The notes below the pieces were generated by a model. It was not told where the DNA came from, made no database searches, and saw nothing but the letters and a program-made list of their open reading frames with translations. A stretch of DNA of 64,000 nt from Cercospora beticola (taxonomy: Eukaryota > Ascomycota > Dothideomycetes > Mycosphaerellales > Mycosphaerellaceae), in contig NC_088941.1 in NCBI RefSeq assembly GCF_033473495.1, positions 310,001-374,000 of the forward strand, in the 5' to 3' direction. Of the stretch, positions 1 through 11,090 are shown piece by piece. Made by a program: the position numbers and the translations under genes. How positions within the stretch are numbered: the first letter of the stretch is position 1; every line of letters begins with the position of its first letter.

Positions 1-1011
1 ATTTTGGATAATCTGCTTGGCATGGTCGTAATGTGTGTTTACTATAGCGATGTCAAAGCCATGTGAAGAGTGTGTGTGGGGACTGGGGTAGGCGACCAGG
101 CCTGTTATATAAGGGAAGATAAGCAGGGACAGTAAGAGGCTGACCTACTGTGGCCTCCGATTTGTGCACCAATGAAAGCCATACCTACGGGCTGTGCAGC
201 TCCGGCTGTAATTGGGATTTGATCGTCCGCAGCAAGCCGCAGCATGAAAAGGCTTTGGAGTTTTGCGAATGGCGATGCGTTCTTTGCGATCCTTCGACCA
301 TGTACGTCGCTTGATTTGCCGATGAAAGCTTCTAGCGCCGTTCTCCCGCTCCTTCTCCCCCACTTGGCGAGGCTTAGACGTACCAGCTGTCACGGGGCCG
401 TAAATCCCATCGTGCCTTGTGTGCCGTGTGGCTGACTGTGCGGCCTTGAGGACATCTGAGGCCGCAATCTTGCATGCAACATGGCTTCGCTGGGGATTGC
501 AGCTCCGCAGCTAGTCCGAGCTTCATTGTACGAAACGTATGCACTTGGCCAGTCGATCTCCGAGGCTTTCACGTCGCGCACTAGTATGAGCGGTAGCGAC
601 AGTGTGGGCAAGCTTCGCCTCGCCCTCGACGTCACACGGCTCTATCCCAAGTCACTTGATACATGTGACAGGTCCTTATTGGCGTAGCCGAGATCGTGAA
701 TTAGCTTGAGATGAGTAAAGTGATTGACTTGATTGTGCTGGTATCTCGTACCATGCGTAGCCTGGCGAAAAGTCCAGGCGGCGAGCCTAGCGAGCACTGG
801 TGTCCAGCATATGCTCTTTTTGCTGGCCAGAGATGACTACTACTTTAACCACACTGATAGGCCGAAATTGCCTTCGTAAGGGTTTAACAGAAGGTCCGGA
901 TAGTGGCATCGCGTACTGCTTGTGGTCACTCTGGACAACACAGGATTCTGCTCGAGCTTGTGCAAGCGAAGCTTCATCTCAAACAAGCGAGTAAATCAAC
1001 ATGACGCCTTT
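1..1011. other. Intergenic or truncated left edge, no supported gene
   Basis: Only short ORFs of 60-80 codons occur here, on both strands, with no recognisable domain and no splice structure that links them. The right part is the 3' flank of the ARPC3 gene. I see nothing further that can be supported. Confidence 0.6.
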
Positions 1012-1659
1012 TCATAGTTGCTTGCCCATGAACTTCCTCTTCTGGAAGCTAAGCCACCACTGTGCGACACGTTAGCTCAATAGCTCAATATACCAAGTAT
1101 GCCACACTGATAACGACTCCAAGTTTCCACTCACCTTACTCGGCGGCCCATTCGGGTCAGGGTATACGCGGTTCAGCAACCTCACAGCCAACTCTTGCCG
1201 CATCTGCATAATGTATTGCCTCAATACCTCGGCCTCATTTCTATCCCTCGGTGGCTCAAACATCTGATTGAGCGGGAAACCCGCATCGCCCGGAATCGCA
1301 AATTGTGTCTCCAGAGCGGTGTTCATGACGCTCTTCTCTGCTTCCCGCCTTGTTTGCCCTGGCTTGATTTTTGAAAGTGCTTCTGAGACGTAGAGGATGC
1401 CATAGATGAGTACGCGGTCCGCAGGGCCCTTGATCTCGAAGTTGCGGAAGAAGGTGTTTGCGCGGAACAGTGCGAGCACTTCATCGAGAGGGTCGTAGGA
1501 CTCGTGCGAAGCCTCGATGTCCAGATCGCTTGTTCCGGCTGGTAGGCCTGGAAGTTGCTGTGCAGGTCCGCGTGTGCGTGTTCGGAGTGGAAGCAATGCG
1601 AAGTTGCCTATGAGCTGCTGATTGGGCTCGTCCAGGAAGACGGAGTGGTAAGCAGGCAT
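1012..1659 (-). CDS. arc18: Arp2/3 complex subunit ARPC3 (p21-Arc)
   Basis: The gene encodes the 21-kDa subunit of the Arp2/3 actin-nucleating complex, which builds branched actin at endocytic patches. There are two exons, 1659-1135 and 1059-1012, with an intron at 1134-1060 (GTGAGT donor, CAG acceptor); the product is 190 aa. The start MPAYHS is the family's near-invariant N-terminus, followed by the conserved IGNFALLPLRT, ADRVLIYGILYVSE and IPGDAGFPLN blocks. Exon 2 supplies the conserved tail WWLSFQKRKFMGKQL, which fixes the splice. Human ARPC3 is 178 aa, so the length fits; a short extra loop follows the N-terminal strand. The gene diverges from the V-ATPase gene at 2052. Assignment rests on remembered family sequence. 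Confidence 0.95.
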
Positions 1660-2051
1660 CCTGAGAAGTGACGGCTCCGAGGTAGGGAGAGATTCTGCTT
1701 GGGTTGGCGTTACAGGTCCTCAACCGGGCTCGTGTCTACGATGTGGTGAAGTGGTTGAATGTCCAATGTCAACGTCGTGGTGAGAGCGGGACAAGGCAGT
1801 CGCATTCGAAGCCGGGCGGCGTGGGACACGAAGCTTCGACCACGAGTTGTGACGATCACTTCGCAAGTCCGAGCGCCAGCCCTGCCATCACCACACCACA
1901 CTCTCCTCCCGCGCCGCAACACCACCCTCGCACGGCTGCGAGACGGCATCATATCACCAGAAGCTACTCTCAACGACCACTGCGCTTCGCCTCCCACCCC
2001 GATACCGCATCTCCGACCGGCCAGGCGCCCTCCCCGAACCACATCGCAATC
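1660..2051. promoter_or_regulatory. Divergent intergenic region, ARPC3 / V-ATPase f
   Basis: These 392 bp separate two divergently transcribed genes and must hold both promoters. The right half is C-rich on the + strand, as is common upstream of fungal start codons. I could not identify a specific factor site with confidence. Confidence 0.5.
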
Positions 2052-2504
2052 ATGAAGCCCGTAGTATCCGCATTCAACGCATGGACATGGTATGCGCATC
2101 TCAGCCACGCTCACAAACAAGCGACGACGAAAGGCTAACAGTCTGGACCTCATAGCATCGTCATCTCCATCTTCGGCATCGTAATCCTCAGCACAATCGG
2201 CAGCATGTTCGCCACAAATCACCACAGCATGATGGGGTCAAACGAGGACCCCAAAGACGGGAAAGCCGTCGCAGCGGCAGTATTCGGCGCTGTGATTGTA
2301 TACGCGGTACGTACAGGACATTTCAGCGAGAAGAGACGGGAGCGGAGATCATTCGAGCATGTTACGAACACTACAGATGGCACTTATCATGAGAGATCGC
2401 ATCACTAACGACCCCTTCTCACACAGGTCTTCCTCGTATTCTGCGCATGTCAAGCCCTGATGCATAAAAGACAATCTGGACGAGGCGAGATCGCGCTACG
2501 ATAG
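2052..2504 (+). CDS. V-ATPase Vo subunit f (RNase kappa-like, YPR170W-B orthologue)
   Basis: This is a small membrane subunit of the proton-translocating Vo sector of the vacuolar ATPase. There are three exons, 2052-2089, 2156-2306 and 2427-2504, giving 88 aa. The translated product starts MKPVVSAFNAWTC and runs through two hydrophobic helices (IVISIFGIVILSTIGSMF, then AAAVFGAVIVYAVFLVFCACQ) joined by a polar loop with NHHSMMGSNEDPKDG. It ends in a short basic tail, EIALR. It matches the remembered yeast YPR170W-B protein closely, including the NTNHESFVGS-type loop and the ELR-like end. Intron 1 has a GCTAACA branch site at 2133-2139. No single ORF shows the full protein because all exons are short, so the gene is easily missed. 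Confidence 0.88.
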
Positions 2505-3322
2505 AGCTGAAAGTGGACGAGGAGCAACAGCAGCAGGAATAGAATCATAAGCGTGTAAGACAATGCTGGACGCAATCAAAGTCTACACCCTCTCTGCGGA
2601 AGGAGAAAAGCGATCGTGGAATGAACATACGAGCGCTCCTTTCGTGGAGAGCAGGAGGAGTTAGGGAGAAATAGAACCGAGCGTGCAAGGTTTGAGGATT
2701 TATCGTGTGCATGAAGCGCATTTATCTGTCCGTAGTAGCGTGTAAATCAACGGAGATTATCAACACGATGATCTATGCATCAACTTTCGTTTTGTTGGGG
2801 CAGATTCTGTGTCTGGGGGCATCTGGTATGCGATGCGCTATCATATCGCATGCCGAAGTCACGTCTGTCACATAGCACCAACGCAATCACATGGCAAGAT
2901 CACGCAGCAGTGCCCCACCCAGTCGCTCAGTCAAAATAAAATGGAAGGAGACAGTTGTCGTATGCATTATTTCATTCATGCCTATTCTTCAGGCAGGCTC
3001 TCGAGGAGCTATTAGAGCGCTGTCTTGATACGTAATACACTGTTGCCCGCTTGTGAATGCTCCTCGACAGACGGGCACAGACAGAAACGAACTTCATTCT
3101 CCCCACGACCTCTTCCGAGCAGTAACGCACTGTGTTACTGTGACTCTTGTTCTCATCCACCCAGGCCGCGAAGGGGACCCGTCATGCTCCACCCGTGTGC
3201 TGTTCGCAAGCAAGTTGGGTGTCTTGGAGGAGGATTAAGACCTTGACCTTGAGGAGCAGCCGTCGCAGTGAAGCTGCATGAGGGACATGATGACTTGAAA
3301 AGGAGCGAAGGAGTGGCATCGC
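2505..3322. other. Intergenic, convergent 3' flanks
   Basis: This lies between the 3' end of the V-ATPase f gene (+) and the 3' end of bre1 (-). It contains only short ORFs without recognisable features and presumably both 3' UTRs and terminators. Confidence 0.6.
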
Positions 3323-5707
3323 TCACGCCGTCAAATGGATCGTCTGGTGATCGTTCACGCCGAAGCTCCTGGCGCAACTGGGGCATTTTCTGTTGCGGTT
3401 GGAGATGAGATCTCGAACGCAGTTGCTGCAGAACACGTGCCCGCAAGTCTTCAGAACCGTATTCCGAATGTTCGCGGAACAGACTGGGCAGATAGCGACT
3501 TTCTGTTGATCTTGTCAGTACATCTTCCAGCAAGGATCAATTCCGGCAGAACTTACCCGCCAATCATCCGAGTCTGCAGCGTTAACGGCGGCTCTGCTTT
3601 TACGAAGCGTATCATACTGCTTCTTCGTCTCGTCGAGTCGCGCTTTACACTTTTCCAAGTCTTCTTCGGCTTGGCGTTTAGCTTTGGCCGTTCCAACGAC
3701 TTCCTTGTCTTTCGCAGACACCAAGGACTTCAATTCTTCAGCGCTCTTCTTAAGACCGTCATTGGCGGAGGACACCTCCTTCAGCTTTTGCTCTGCAGTT
3801 CGATATTGCTGTTCCAGCTTCGTGAACGCTTCCTTTGAATCTGCCAGCTGACGCTCGTAGTTGCTGCAGACTTCCTTGGCCTTGGCTGACTCGTCCTTGA
3901 GCTGTGTCACAATTTCGCTTGACCGCGCGTTCTGTGACTTGGCCATTCGGAGTTGTGCTTCCTGGGTGTCCTTCGCCTTCATTGCGCCAAAGTACTTGTG
4001 ATCCGCCTTGGCCTTTTCCGCAGCTAGACGAGCAAGTTGGTCCTCCCAGTTTGCAATATCTTCAATCTTCTTGTTCGCAGTTGTCTGCAGCTTTCTCCAT
4101 GCAGCTTCGAGAGAAGGCAATTCATTTGCAAGCAGCGAATACTGGTTGGTGAGGGTCTGCACCTTCGACTTTAGTGCGTCCATATCCATGCCGTCCAGAT
4201 CTGTTCCCGCTGCCTCAATTTCACCAATTTGCAGCTGGAGGCGTTGCACCTGGGACTCCAAAGCTGCTATCCTGGAGTCTTTAGCTTCAGCCACCTCTTT
4301 CGCCAATGTTAAGGACGACTTCGGTCCATCCTCTGAGGCTTTCAGTATCGCCAATTCGGAATGAAGCTGATCGCGTGCATGTCGGATGCGCGCTAGATCG
4401 GTCTCAGCTCTGGCATTCGCAGCCTCGACTTCTGAAACGTGACTCCTAGTTTCCTCTTCGACTTGCGTTCGAGTGGCAGCCCGCTCCGATTGTAGTTTTT
4501 GCGTCTCTTCGCGAAGCTGCTTGTTAAAGGCCTCGAGGTCATTGACTCGCTTGACGACATCCTCGTACATTGACTTGAGAATCTTGTAATGCGAGGTTTC
4601 CATGTAGTCGTCGTCCGATAAACTGGCAAGCTTGGTCCTCGCAGCACTGAGCTCATTTGTTAGTCTCTCGTTCTCGGCTTCGATCTCCTCGACTTGAGCT
4701 CGTTGCTTTTCAGCGACAGCAAGAGCCTCTTTGCGTAACGCCTCAGCCTCTGCAATATCGACGCCATTTTCGAGCTCGCCATTCGTGTCCGCATGCTCTC
4801 GCTTGGGCGTTGCTGCGACTTTCGAAGTCGTGGGAGATGCGCCATCGCCGTTACTACCCATGATGGCTTGTCTCTCCAGCTTCTGCACTTGGCTGCTTTT
4901 TGCACGATCCAGTTTCCGTTCAGCAGTCATGTAGCGGCCCATAGCCGCTTCAAGACGCTCATACATGGACTCCTTCTCGTCAATTGCCTTTTTAAGCTCC
5001 ACTGCGTGCTCCTTCTCGCGGACCAACAGTTCCGCCAGTCGCTTTTGGAGCTCCTCCTCGCCTGGGTTAGAGGCGGATGGTAATTTTGCGAACAGATCCC
5101 GGATGGCATTTTTTATGTTTGTGGACCGGGCCTTCAGGTGCTCGGAAAAAGACTCGACATCGTCGAAATTGAGCGCCTTGTTGTATATCTCTTCTCCTAA
5201 TCATATTCTCAGCATGGTATGTTCTCACGTGACATGGAGGAGTGGTATCATACCGACAGCGGACGTGGCGCTGGGTGGTGGTGTGGGGAGCTCGTCGCCG
5301 ATTCGAAGTCGGATCTCGTCGAGCAGTTGGGACCACCAAGCGTCGAGTATCCTGAGGTGGTCATCGTGATATCTCGCCTTCCTCTGTAGCTCGGCAAGCT
5401 GTTCCTCCGCATCCCTCTTTACGCGCTTATACTCTTTCAGCTGCCGTATCAGCGCATCCTTTTGGTAGTCCTGTGTATACAGAGTCAGTACACGCACGCG
5501 GCGTGGAATGTGCGTCGGGCGCCCACGAACCTCGACCTGTTTTTCCTTATCATCATCCATCCGCATCGTAGCGCAATTCTCATCCTTCAGACGCTTGCGA
5601 CTGGGCGCAAGGTCCTCGACGTCGTTAATCAGCGATCGCTTGCGGTCCTCCATCTCGATCTTGGACAGAGATGGAAAAGCAGGCGGAGCGGCCTTGGTGG
5701 CGGGCAT
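3323..5707 (-). CDS. bre1: E3 ubiquitin ligase Bre1 (histone H2B monoubiquitination)
   Basis: Bre1 works with Rad6 to ubiquitinate histone H2B, which promotes H3K4 and H3K79 methylation. There are four exons, 5707-5531, 5470-5254, 5196-3557 and 3502-3323, giving 737 aa, near the usual family length. Residues from about 75 to 670 are largely coiled coil, rich in E, K, Q and A heptads. The last exon encodes a C-terminal C3HC4 RING: CPVC, then CGHVFCSNC, then CPSC, ending shortly after VNDHQTI. The N-terminal exon begins MPATKAAPPAF and carries a basic stretch, PSRKRLKDE. Every junction keeps frame, and the last intron (3556-3503) has a TACTGAC branch site. The gene diverges from bdp1. Confidence 0.95.
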
Positions 5708-6062
5708 TTGGGAGATTAGACGGCATGCACGCTTGCGATGGCCATGTGCGCGCGTCGTCGAGCGCGGATCAGCGGTGCATAAGTCGAGAAAGAACCAGAA
5801 GGCGAAGGCGCCGGCGATGCACACGGAGGAGCGAGGGTGGGAGTTGGGTTGCAGACTTTGTCGAGGGAATCAAGAAGAGCGAAGACCTCCTTTCTGAGCC
5901 AGTCAACGACCAGAAGCAGCGCTGGCTTGGCGGCGAGGCTGTCCCCGCGACTTTGCTGCCGCACTGAGACAGCTTTGACCACTAACAATGCACACCACCC
6001 ACATGGACAATCGATAACACCGCGTCTGGCAGCTCGTGTCTGCCTCGATCACACTCGCTACA
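5708..6062. promoter_or_regulatory. Divergent promoter region, bre1 / bdp1
   Basis: These 355 bp lie between the start codons of bre1 (-) and bdp1 (+). No TATA box stands out. Weak ORFs cross it on both strands, but none has a conserved feature. Confidence 0.5.
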
Positions 6063-8306
6063 ATGGTGCTGTTCTCGTCTGCTGCGCCTGGCAAAAAGGC
6101 CGCGCCCAAGGCAGCACCGCGACGCAGGCCCCAGCCGACACAGGCCGCACCATCAGCCCAACCGCCGCCCAGTCCAGCACAACTTCCAACCAACGCGCAA
6201 CCGACGCCACCGCCGACCCAGCCTACTGTCCCAGAGGAGACCTCGACGGCCCTCGAAGTGTCAGGCGCGAAGGACGCTCATGCGCCAGCTCCAGATACTA
6301 GTCGCGCGGCCGAAGTCGAGCAGGCACGTCCTGAGTCTGCTCAGGAAGTGGCAGTCCAACCGCCTGCACCTGTTGTAGAGAAAGCACCCACTCCTACGCC
6401 GATATCTCAGCACTTGTCGACCCCTGCTCCCACGCCCGTTGGCGAAACAACCGCACGATCGACTTCGCAGACTCAGGTGCAATCTGTGTCCCCGCTAGCG
6501 GAAACTGGGGCACAGCCTGCCGAAGCATCGCGGGTCGCGCGGGATGTAGAGACGACCTCCGACACAGCAATTGCAGGCGCGCAACAACGGTTTGAAGACT
6601 ACTATGTCTCTCAGGAATCTGCTGCCACGGTCCAAGCAGCACCTGCAGCACCCTTGAACGCGCCGAAAACGAAGAAAGTGGTACGCGTGACGAGCCCGGT
6701 GCAGGAACCAGACGCTGAATCTGCCCCAATCCCAAAGCCTAAACCTGCATCGAAACGAAAGGCAAAAGGTGCAGCATCGAGTGCTCCTGATGGGCCACGA
6801 CCCGCAAAGCGCACGAGACGTGCTGCCCCAGCTAATGCGACAACAACGCCCGATGCGAAGATCGAGCAGCCAAGCGCAACACCCACTGCCGAACCAGCTC
6901 ATGAAGGTGAGGTCAACGTACCGGTTGAAGATGAAGCAGCGACACCTCGGCGAAGACAGCCATCTCGAAAAGCGGCGCGAACCAAGCGGAAATCAAACGT
7001 CAAAAGCGTCGAGACGATCGTCAATTCCGATGACGAGAACGAGGGGGCAGGTGATGATGCAGTGCCGACTGCGGATGAGCGCGAAGAGTCAGATGCAGAA
7101 GTGGATGAGGCCCAAGCAAGACGCAAGAGACAAAAGAGGGTGAAGGTTGACGCAAAGCCTAGCAAGCCTAGAAGACGCAAGCGCAAGGTTCCTCGACCCC
7201 CGGCTGAAGGCGGAGAAGAAGATCAGCAGGAAGAAGACGAGGGATCTGATCCAGAGCTTCATGAAATCGACCCAAATGCGGTGTCGATGTGGGATCTCAG
7301 TCGTGATGCATACCACGGGAAAATGTCAGAACGTGGCAAAGCGTTGGAAGCCATCGATTGGGAGGAGGAGAAGGCGAAACGACGTGCCGCAGCAGAACTG
7401 ATCGCAAGTGGAGGGCAACAGGCAGCCGCAGACACCACGACGAATGGCACAGCGGATGGCGTTGTACAGTCCACTGAAGGCCCAAATGGCGTGGTTGAAG
7501 GATCAGCAGAGCAAGGCGAACAAACGGAAACAGCCGTCCCCGCCGAGGATGAAACAAATGATCAAGCGAACGCTGACGAACAGCCGACTGCCGCAGATGA
7601 GGATCCCGAGGACACCGACAATGTCGGTTTTATGATGGACGAGGATGGCAACATTGTTGTGGATCCCAAGACCATGGTGGTCGATCGACAGGCAGAAGCC
7701 GTGGCAGCAGCAGCTGCCGATCGACCAGTAGAGGAAATCAACGATCTTACAACGTTCAACAATCGAACGACCTGGATCAATGAGAACCGCCGAGAACCCA
7801 CAGATCGAGTACCTTTGTGGAAATGGAAGAGCGACCCGTGGACGGAAGAGGAGACCGACGAGTTTTATGATGCTCTGCGGATGTTTGGTACTGATTTCCT
7901 CATTATCAGCAAGATGTTTCCTCCAAAGACGCGACGTATGATCAAGGCCAAGTTCACGCGTGAAGAAAAGCTTGATCCCGAACGAATCAACAGAGCTTTG
8001 AATGGTCAAGAGACGCGAAAGCTGGACTTGGAGTACTATGCCCAGAAAACCTCACGAGAAGTCTCCATATTCACCAAGTACAACGGGCTTGAGGATGCTC
8101 AAGAGAAAATCAACATGGAGACTTCGGAACGCCATGCCGAGCTTGCCACGGCGGCTGCACAAGAAGAACAGCGCGAAGCCGAGAAACGTCTACAAGAGTC
8201 GCTGCAGAAATCAAAACAAGGCAAAAAGACCCGCAAGTCTAAGAAGTCTAAGATGGGCGGCATGGGTGGCTTCGGCGGCGGTGGTGGACCTGAGGATGAA
8301 GACTAA
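6063..8306 (+). CDS. bdp1: TFIIIB subunit Bdp1 (B'')
   Basis: Bdp1 is the SANT-domain subunit of TFIIIB, which recruits RNA polymerase III to tRNA, 5S and U6 promoters. It is a single exon of 747 aa. The start at 6063 (MVLFSSAAPGKK) is preferred over an in-frame ATG at 6036 because it opens with the short segment before the basic PKAAPRRR run; this choice is uncertain. Residues 1-300 are low-complexity Pro/Ala/Thr, followed by Lys/Arg-rich and acidic blocks. The extended SANT domain lies near residues 590-680: WKWKSDPWTEEETDEFYDAL, then RMFGTDFLIISKMFPPKTRR, then IKAKFTREEK. The C-terminus is Lys-rich, then Gly-rich, ending EDED. Confidence 0.95.
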   Translation: MVLFSSAAPGKKAAPKAAPRRRPQPTQAAPSAQPPPSPAQLPTNAQPTPPPTQPTVPEETSTALEVSGAKDAHAPAPDTSRAAEVEQARPESAQEVAVQPPAPVVEKAPTPTPISQHLSTPAPTPVGETTARSTSQTQVQSVSPLAETGAQPAEASRVARDVETTSDTAIAGAQQRFEDYYVSQESAATVQAAPAAPLNAPKTKKVVRVTSPVQEPDAESAPIPKPKPASKRKAKGAASSAPDGPRPAKRTRRAAPANATTTPDAKIEQPSATPTAEPAHEGEVNVPVEDEAATPRRRQPSRKAARTKRKSNVKSVETIVNSDDENEGAGDDAVPTADEREESDAEVDEAQARRKRQKRVKVDAKPSKPRRRKRKVPRPPAEGGEEDQQEEDEGSDPELHEIDPNAVSMWDLSRDAYHGKMSERGKALEAIDWEEEKAKRRAAAELIASGGQQAAADTTTNGTADGVVQSTEGPNGVVEGSAEQGEQTETAVPAEDETNDQANADEQPTAADEDPEDTDNVGFMMDEDGNIVVDPKTMVVDRQAEAVAAAAADRPVEEINDLTTFNNRTTWINENRREPTDRVPLWKWKSDPWTEEETDEFYDALRMFGTDFLIISKMFPPKTRRMIKAKFTREEKLDPERINRALNGQETRKLDLEYYAQKTSREVSIFTKYNGLEDAQEKINMETSERHAELATAAAQEEQREAEKRLQESLQKSKQGKKTRKSKKSKMGGMGGFGGGGGPEDED

Positions 8307-9058
8307 TGCGCTCGCTCTCGTGAAGACAGTTTCGAAGTAACTCCGGCCCTTGGTCCCAAAAGGCGTGCATGTCTCGGAGAGGTCGCATCGTCATCAATAC
8401 GTCTGTGGTCAGATTGACATCCAGACACGTCGATGCGTGGCCCGGGATACTGGCGACGCACATTGTCAGTCGGGCGCTGTATTGACCCATTTTCACAGAC
8501 ACCGGTACGTCTTTGGATTCCTACTGGACTTCCGGTTGCTTCGCAACACGCAACAGTTCTGCTCACGTCGAACACACTTCCGTGGCGCCGTAATGATAGT
8601 CGCTCTATCAAAGAGGTTCTCTACGCGTCAATGGTCTGCACGTGGCGGATGTCTCTCGCGCATGTCTTGCGTATTTCCACTTTCATCTCGTTCTCGAGAC
8701 TGTCTCATACAATCAAAGAAAGGCAGCGTTAGCTATGTCTTGTTGTCGGCAAGCAGCTACTTCCCTTCAGATACAAAAGGTAGGCCCAAGTACAGCTTTC
8801 TCTTGGTCAAGCAGGTCTTCAAACAGTTCATACTCTCCCACACTTCACTTCACACTCGGACTGCTGGTCAGTCTTCTTCGCTTCACACTCGCAACAACTT
8901 CATCTTGACTGCTGGTCGGTCTTGCACAATCACAAACTACACCTTTCGACTCTTCGAGCTTCAGTCGACCTCATCTGGACTGCTGGACGGTCTTGCAAAA
9001 TCATAAACAAGTCAAAGCACCTTCGTCATCCCACAAGTCATTCAAACATCAGAACAAC
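8307..9058. other. Intergenic with triplicated direct repeat near its right end
   Basis: No gene is supported. The last 150 bp carry three diverged copies of a GGACTGCTGG-TCGGTCTTGCA-type sequence, listed separately. The rest is presumably the bdp1 3' flank and upstream sequence of the next ORF. Confidence 0.5.
8858..9008 (+). repeat. Three diverged direct repeats upstream of the 9059 ORF
   Basis: Copies lie at about 8858-8875, 8905-8937 and 8975-9008. Each contains GACTGCTGG followed by ACGGTCTT, GTCGGTCTT or TCAGTCTT; copies 2 and 3 extend through CTTGCA, AATCA and AAAC. The last copy ends about 50 bp before the ATG of the small ORF. They could be a local duplication or clustered regulatory sites. 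Confidence 0.6.
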
Positions 9059-9589
9059 ATGCCTGGACAAACCACACGAAACCTACTCAAGCACAACGGC
9101 ATCGGCAAGAGACGCCCTGGACCCACTACTCGGGCCAGGTCCGTAGACATACCAACTCCATCATCCGCCAATCCATCTGCTATCGACCTTGAGCACCGCG
9201 AACAAGACCAATCAGACCAGCACGAAAGCATATTAACTCCTGCCATTCCGACTCCGTCCTCCATCGGCGTTGAGCACCATGTACAAGACCAATCAGATCA
9301 GCACGAAAGCATGATAACTCCAACCATTCCGACCCCGTCTAACATCGGGCTTGAGCATCGCGAAGAGGACCAACGAGAGCAGCCCGAGAATGCGCGTCGA
9401 TCGGCGTCAGTACACCGACATGTGTTCGAGCCGGTCGACTTGACCAAGAGAGAGCAGAAAGTCGGCGTACAGTGCGGACAGCCTCACTGCACACATGGGC
9501 ACGTAAGATTCATGAGATGGATTTACAAGTGCACGAATAGGCCCTGCCCAGCTCCTCCGATATGGTGCGCACGGTGCGCTCGAGTTTAA
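9059..9589 (+). CDS. Small repeat-containing Cys/His-rich hypothetical protein
   Basis: I do not recognise this 176-aa product. It starts MPGQTTRNLLKHNG. Residues about 30-125 hold three imperfect repeats of 27-32 aa, each opening IPTPSS or IPTPSN and containing LEHRE or VEHHV, followed in the first two by QDQSDQHES. The C-terminal 45 residues contain Cys and His in the spacing C-x4-C-x-H-x-H, then C-x4-C, then C-x2-C, which could bind metal. There is no signal peptide or membrane helix. Internal nucleotide repeats together with the upstream direct repeats suggest a locally unstable locus. It could be a lineage-specific gene, or a fragment of a larger one with unseen upstream exons. Confidence 0.45.
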   Translation: MPGQTTRNLLKHNGIGKRRPGPTTRARSVDIPTPSSANPSAIDLEHREQDQSDQHESILTPAIPTPSSIGVEHHVQDQSDQHESMITPTIPTPSNIGLEHREEDQREQPENARRSASVHRHVFEPVDLTKREQKVGVQCGQPHCTHGHVRFMRWIYKCTNRPCPAPPIWCARCARV

Positions 9590-11090
9590 GCTTTGATATG
9601 GGCGAGACATGACTGGGAGAGCAGTGCTTTGACGAGGGCTGAGAGATGATGATGGCGATGATGATAATGGTGGTGATGAAGATGAGCTCGTGCAAGCAGC
9701 GACAGTAATGTCTGAATTAGAAAGTAATGTGTAATGTAATAAAAGACTGGCTAGTCCAGTACAACGAAGATGTGAACCACTCATTCCCTCCTCCACCGCC
9801 TTGATCATCCCACCCACCACCCATTATAAAAAAGAATAAGTTCAATTAGAAAGTGATGCCGTTGTTCGCAACAGCAACGACGATCACCACCAAGCTCGAA
9901 TGTAAGTCCTTCCCTCCTTCCTTACTAGGTAATAGTAAGCAAAAGCTCCTCCTCTTGACCAGCAGCACATGACTCTCATGCACTACGGCAACCAACTCCG
10001 AACCAAGCATCTCTTCCTCCGAGACATCCCACGGTCTACAAGAGTCTCGACTCTCCTCGGACATAAGAACAACACACTACTATGTGATAGTGCGTGGAGG
10101 CCCAAGAATGAACAAGGTATAGTCAGGCCAAGCCAAGCAAGCAACCCCATCATGTGAGTAAACATGCGGTGGAGAATGGAGGTTGGGGGTGGAGAGGCAG
10201 CCAGCACCAGTAGCAGTGAACAGCAAGGACCGAGAAGGATGAATAAGTCAAAGTGAGACAAGACTTGACAGCGCATACCGCATGTCTGTCACCTTGTGCC
10301 TTGTCGTGAGAGGGTGTGCTGCCACTCTTCTGCACGATGTGCCGGGTCGGGGCACCTCCCGATAGATTTCGTCCCGACGCTATCCGGCTTGGACGGGAGC
10401 CCGCGATTTGTTACTCATCAATCAGCATCAGCTGTTTTTGCCGTAGGATGGCTGTAGACCGCTGTTGTGTTGCTCGCTTTCGCGGAAAGCGGCTCTTTAC
10501 GCGCATGAACTGCGGGCAAGAGCTAGAACTTGCTTGCTGGAGCTCGACGAGTGAAGATCGTCTTCTGCTTCGCTCCGCTTCGTCTCTCAAGTCGGTCGCT
10601 CGGGTAGTCATCGGGAATGGGGTCCGTCCGCTTGGATGGGTCCTCGCACCCGATGCATCGGTGTCGTAGTTTTCTTTCTGCCGCTGGGTTGCTTGCTGAC
10701 TCTTGGGGTCGTTCCTGCCTCGGTTCGCATTACCATTTCGGTTGCACAGTTGCGTATACACAGTCGTGTACTTTGTGTGCAACGCTGTTGGTAACATTGT
10801 CGCTTTTGGGGTATCACAGCAGAAGAATCTCAGATCCGGGCAGTGTGTTCCTCAGCCTCCCACGAAATAGTGATGTAGTGGAGGAGTCGCGTGCGCGTCG
10901 GCAAAAATCACGTGGTGTGCCTCTCGTTCCGGAATCCTTCCAGTTTCCTTTCATGGATCGCGATCAGGACTTCCTGGTCAGTGGCTCTCGGGTCGATAAA
11001 TCCCTCAATGCAATCATCAGATCATCATCAGTCTCCGTTTAAACATCCGGTATCATCGGCTATGTTGGTTGGAGACCCTCGCAGGCTAAA
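9590..11090. other. Gene-poor region
   Basis: Only short ORFs on both strands are present, without domains. A short GATGAT-type simple repeat sits at 9645-9687. No transposon signature, long terminal repeat or transposase motif was seen. Confidence 0.5.
9645..9687. repeat. GAT/GRTGAT simple-sequence repeat
   Basis: An imperfect trinucleotide repeat of GATGATGATGGCGATGATGA type, about 43 bp, lies just past the 3' end of the small ORF that stops at 9589. Confidence 0.6.

Noticed and set aside
8350..9006. 218-codon + strand ORF between bdp1 and the small Cys/His-rich gene
   Set aside because: No domain, irregular composition, and it ends inside the direct repeats; no support beyond length.
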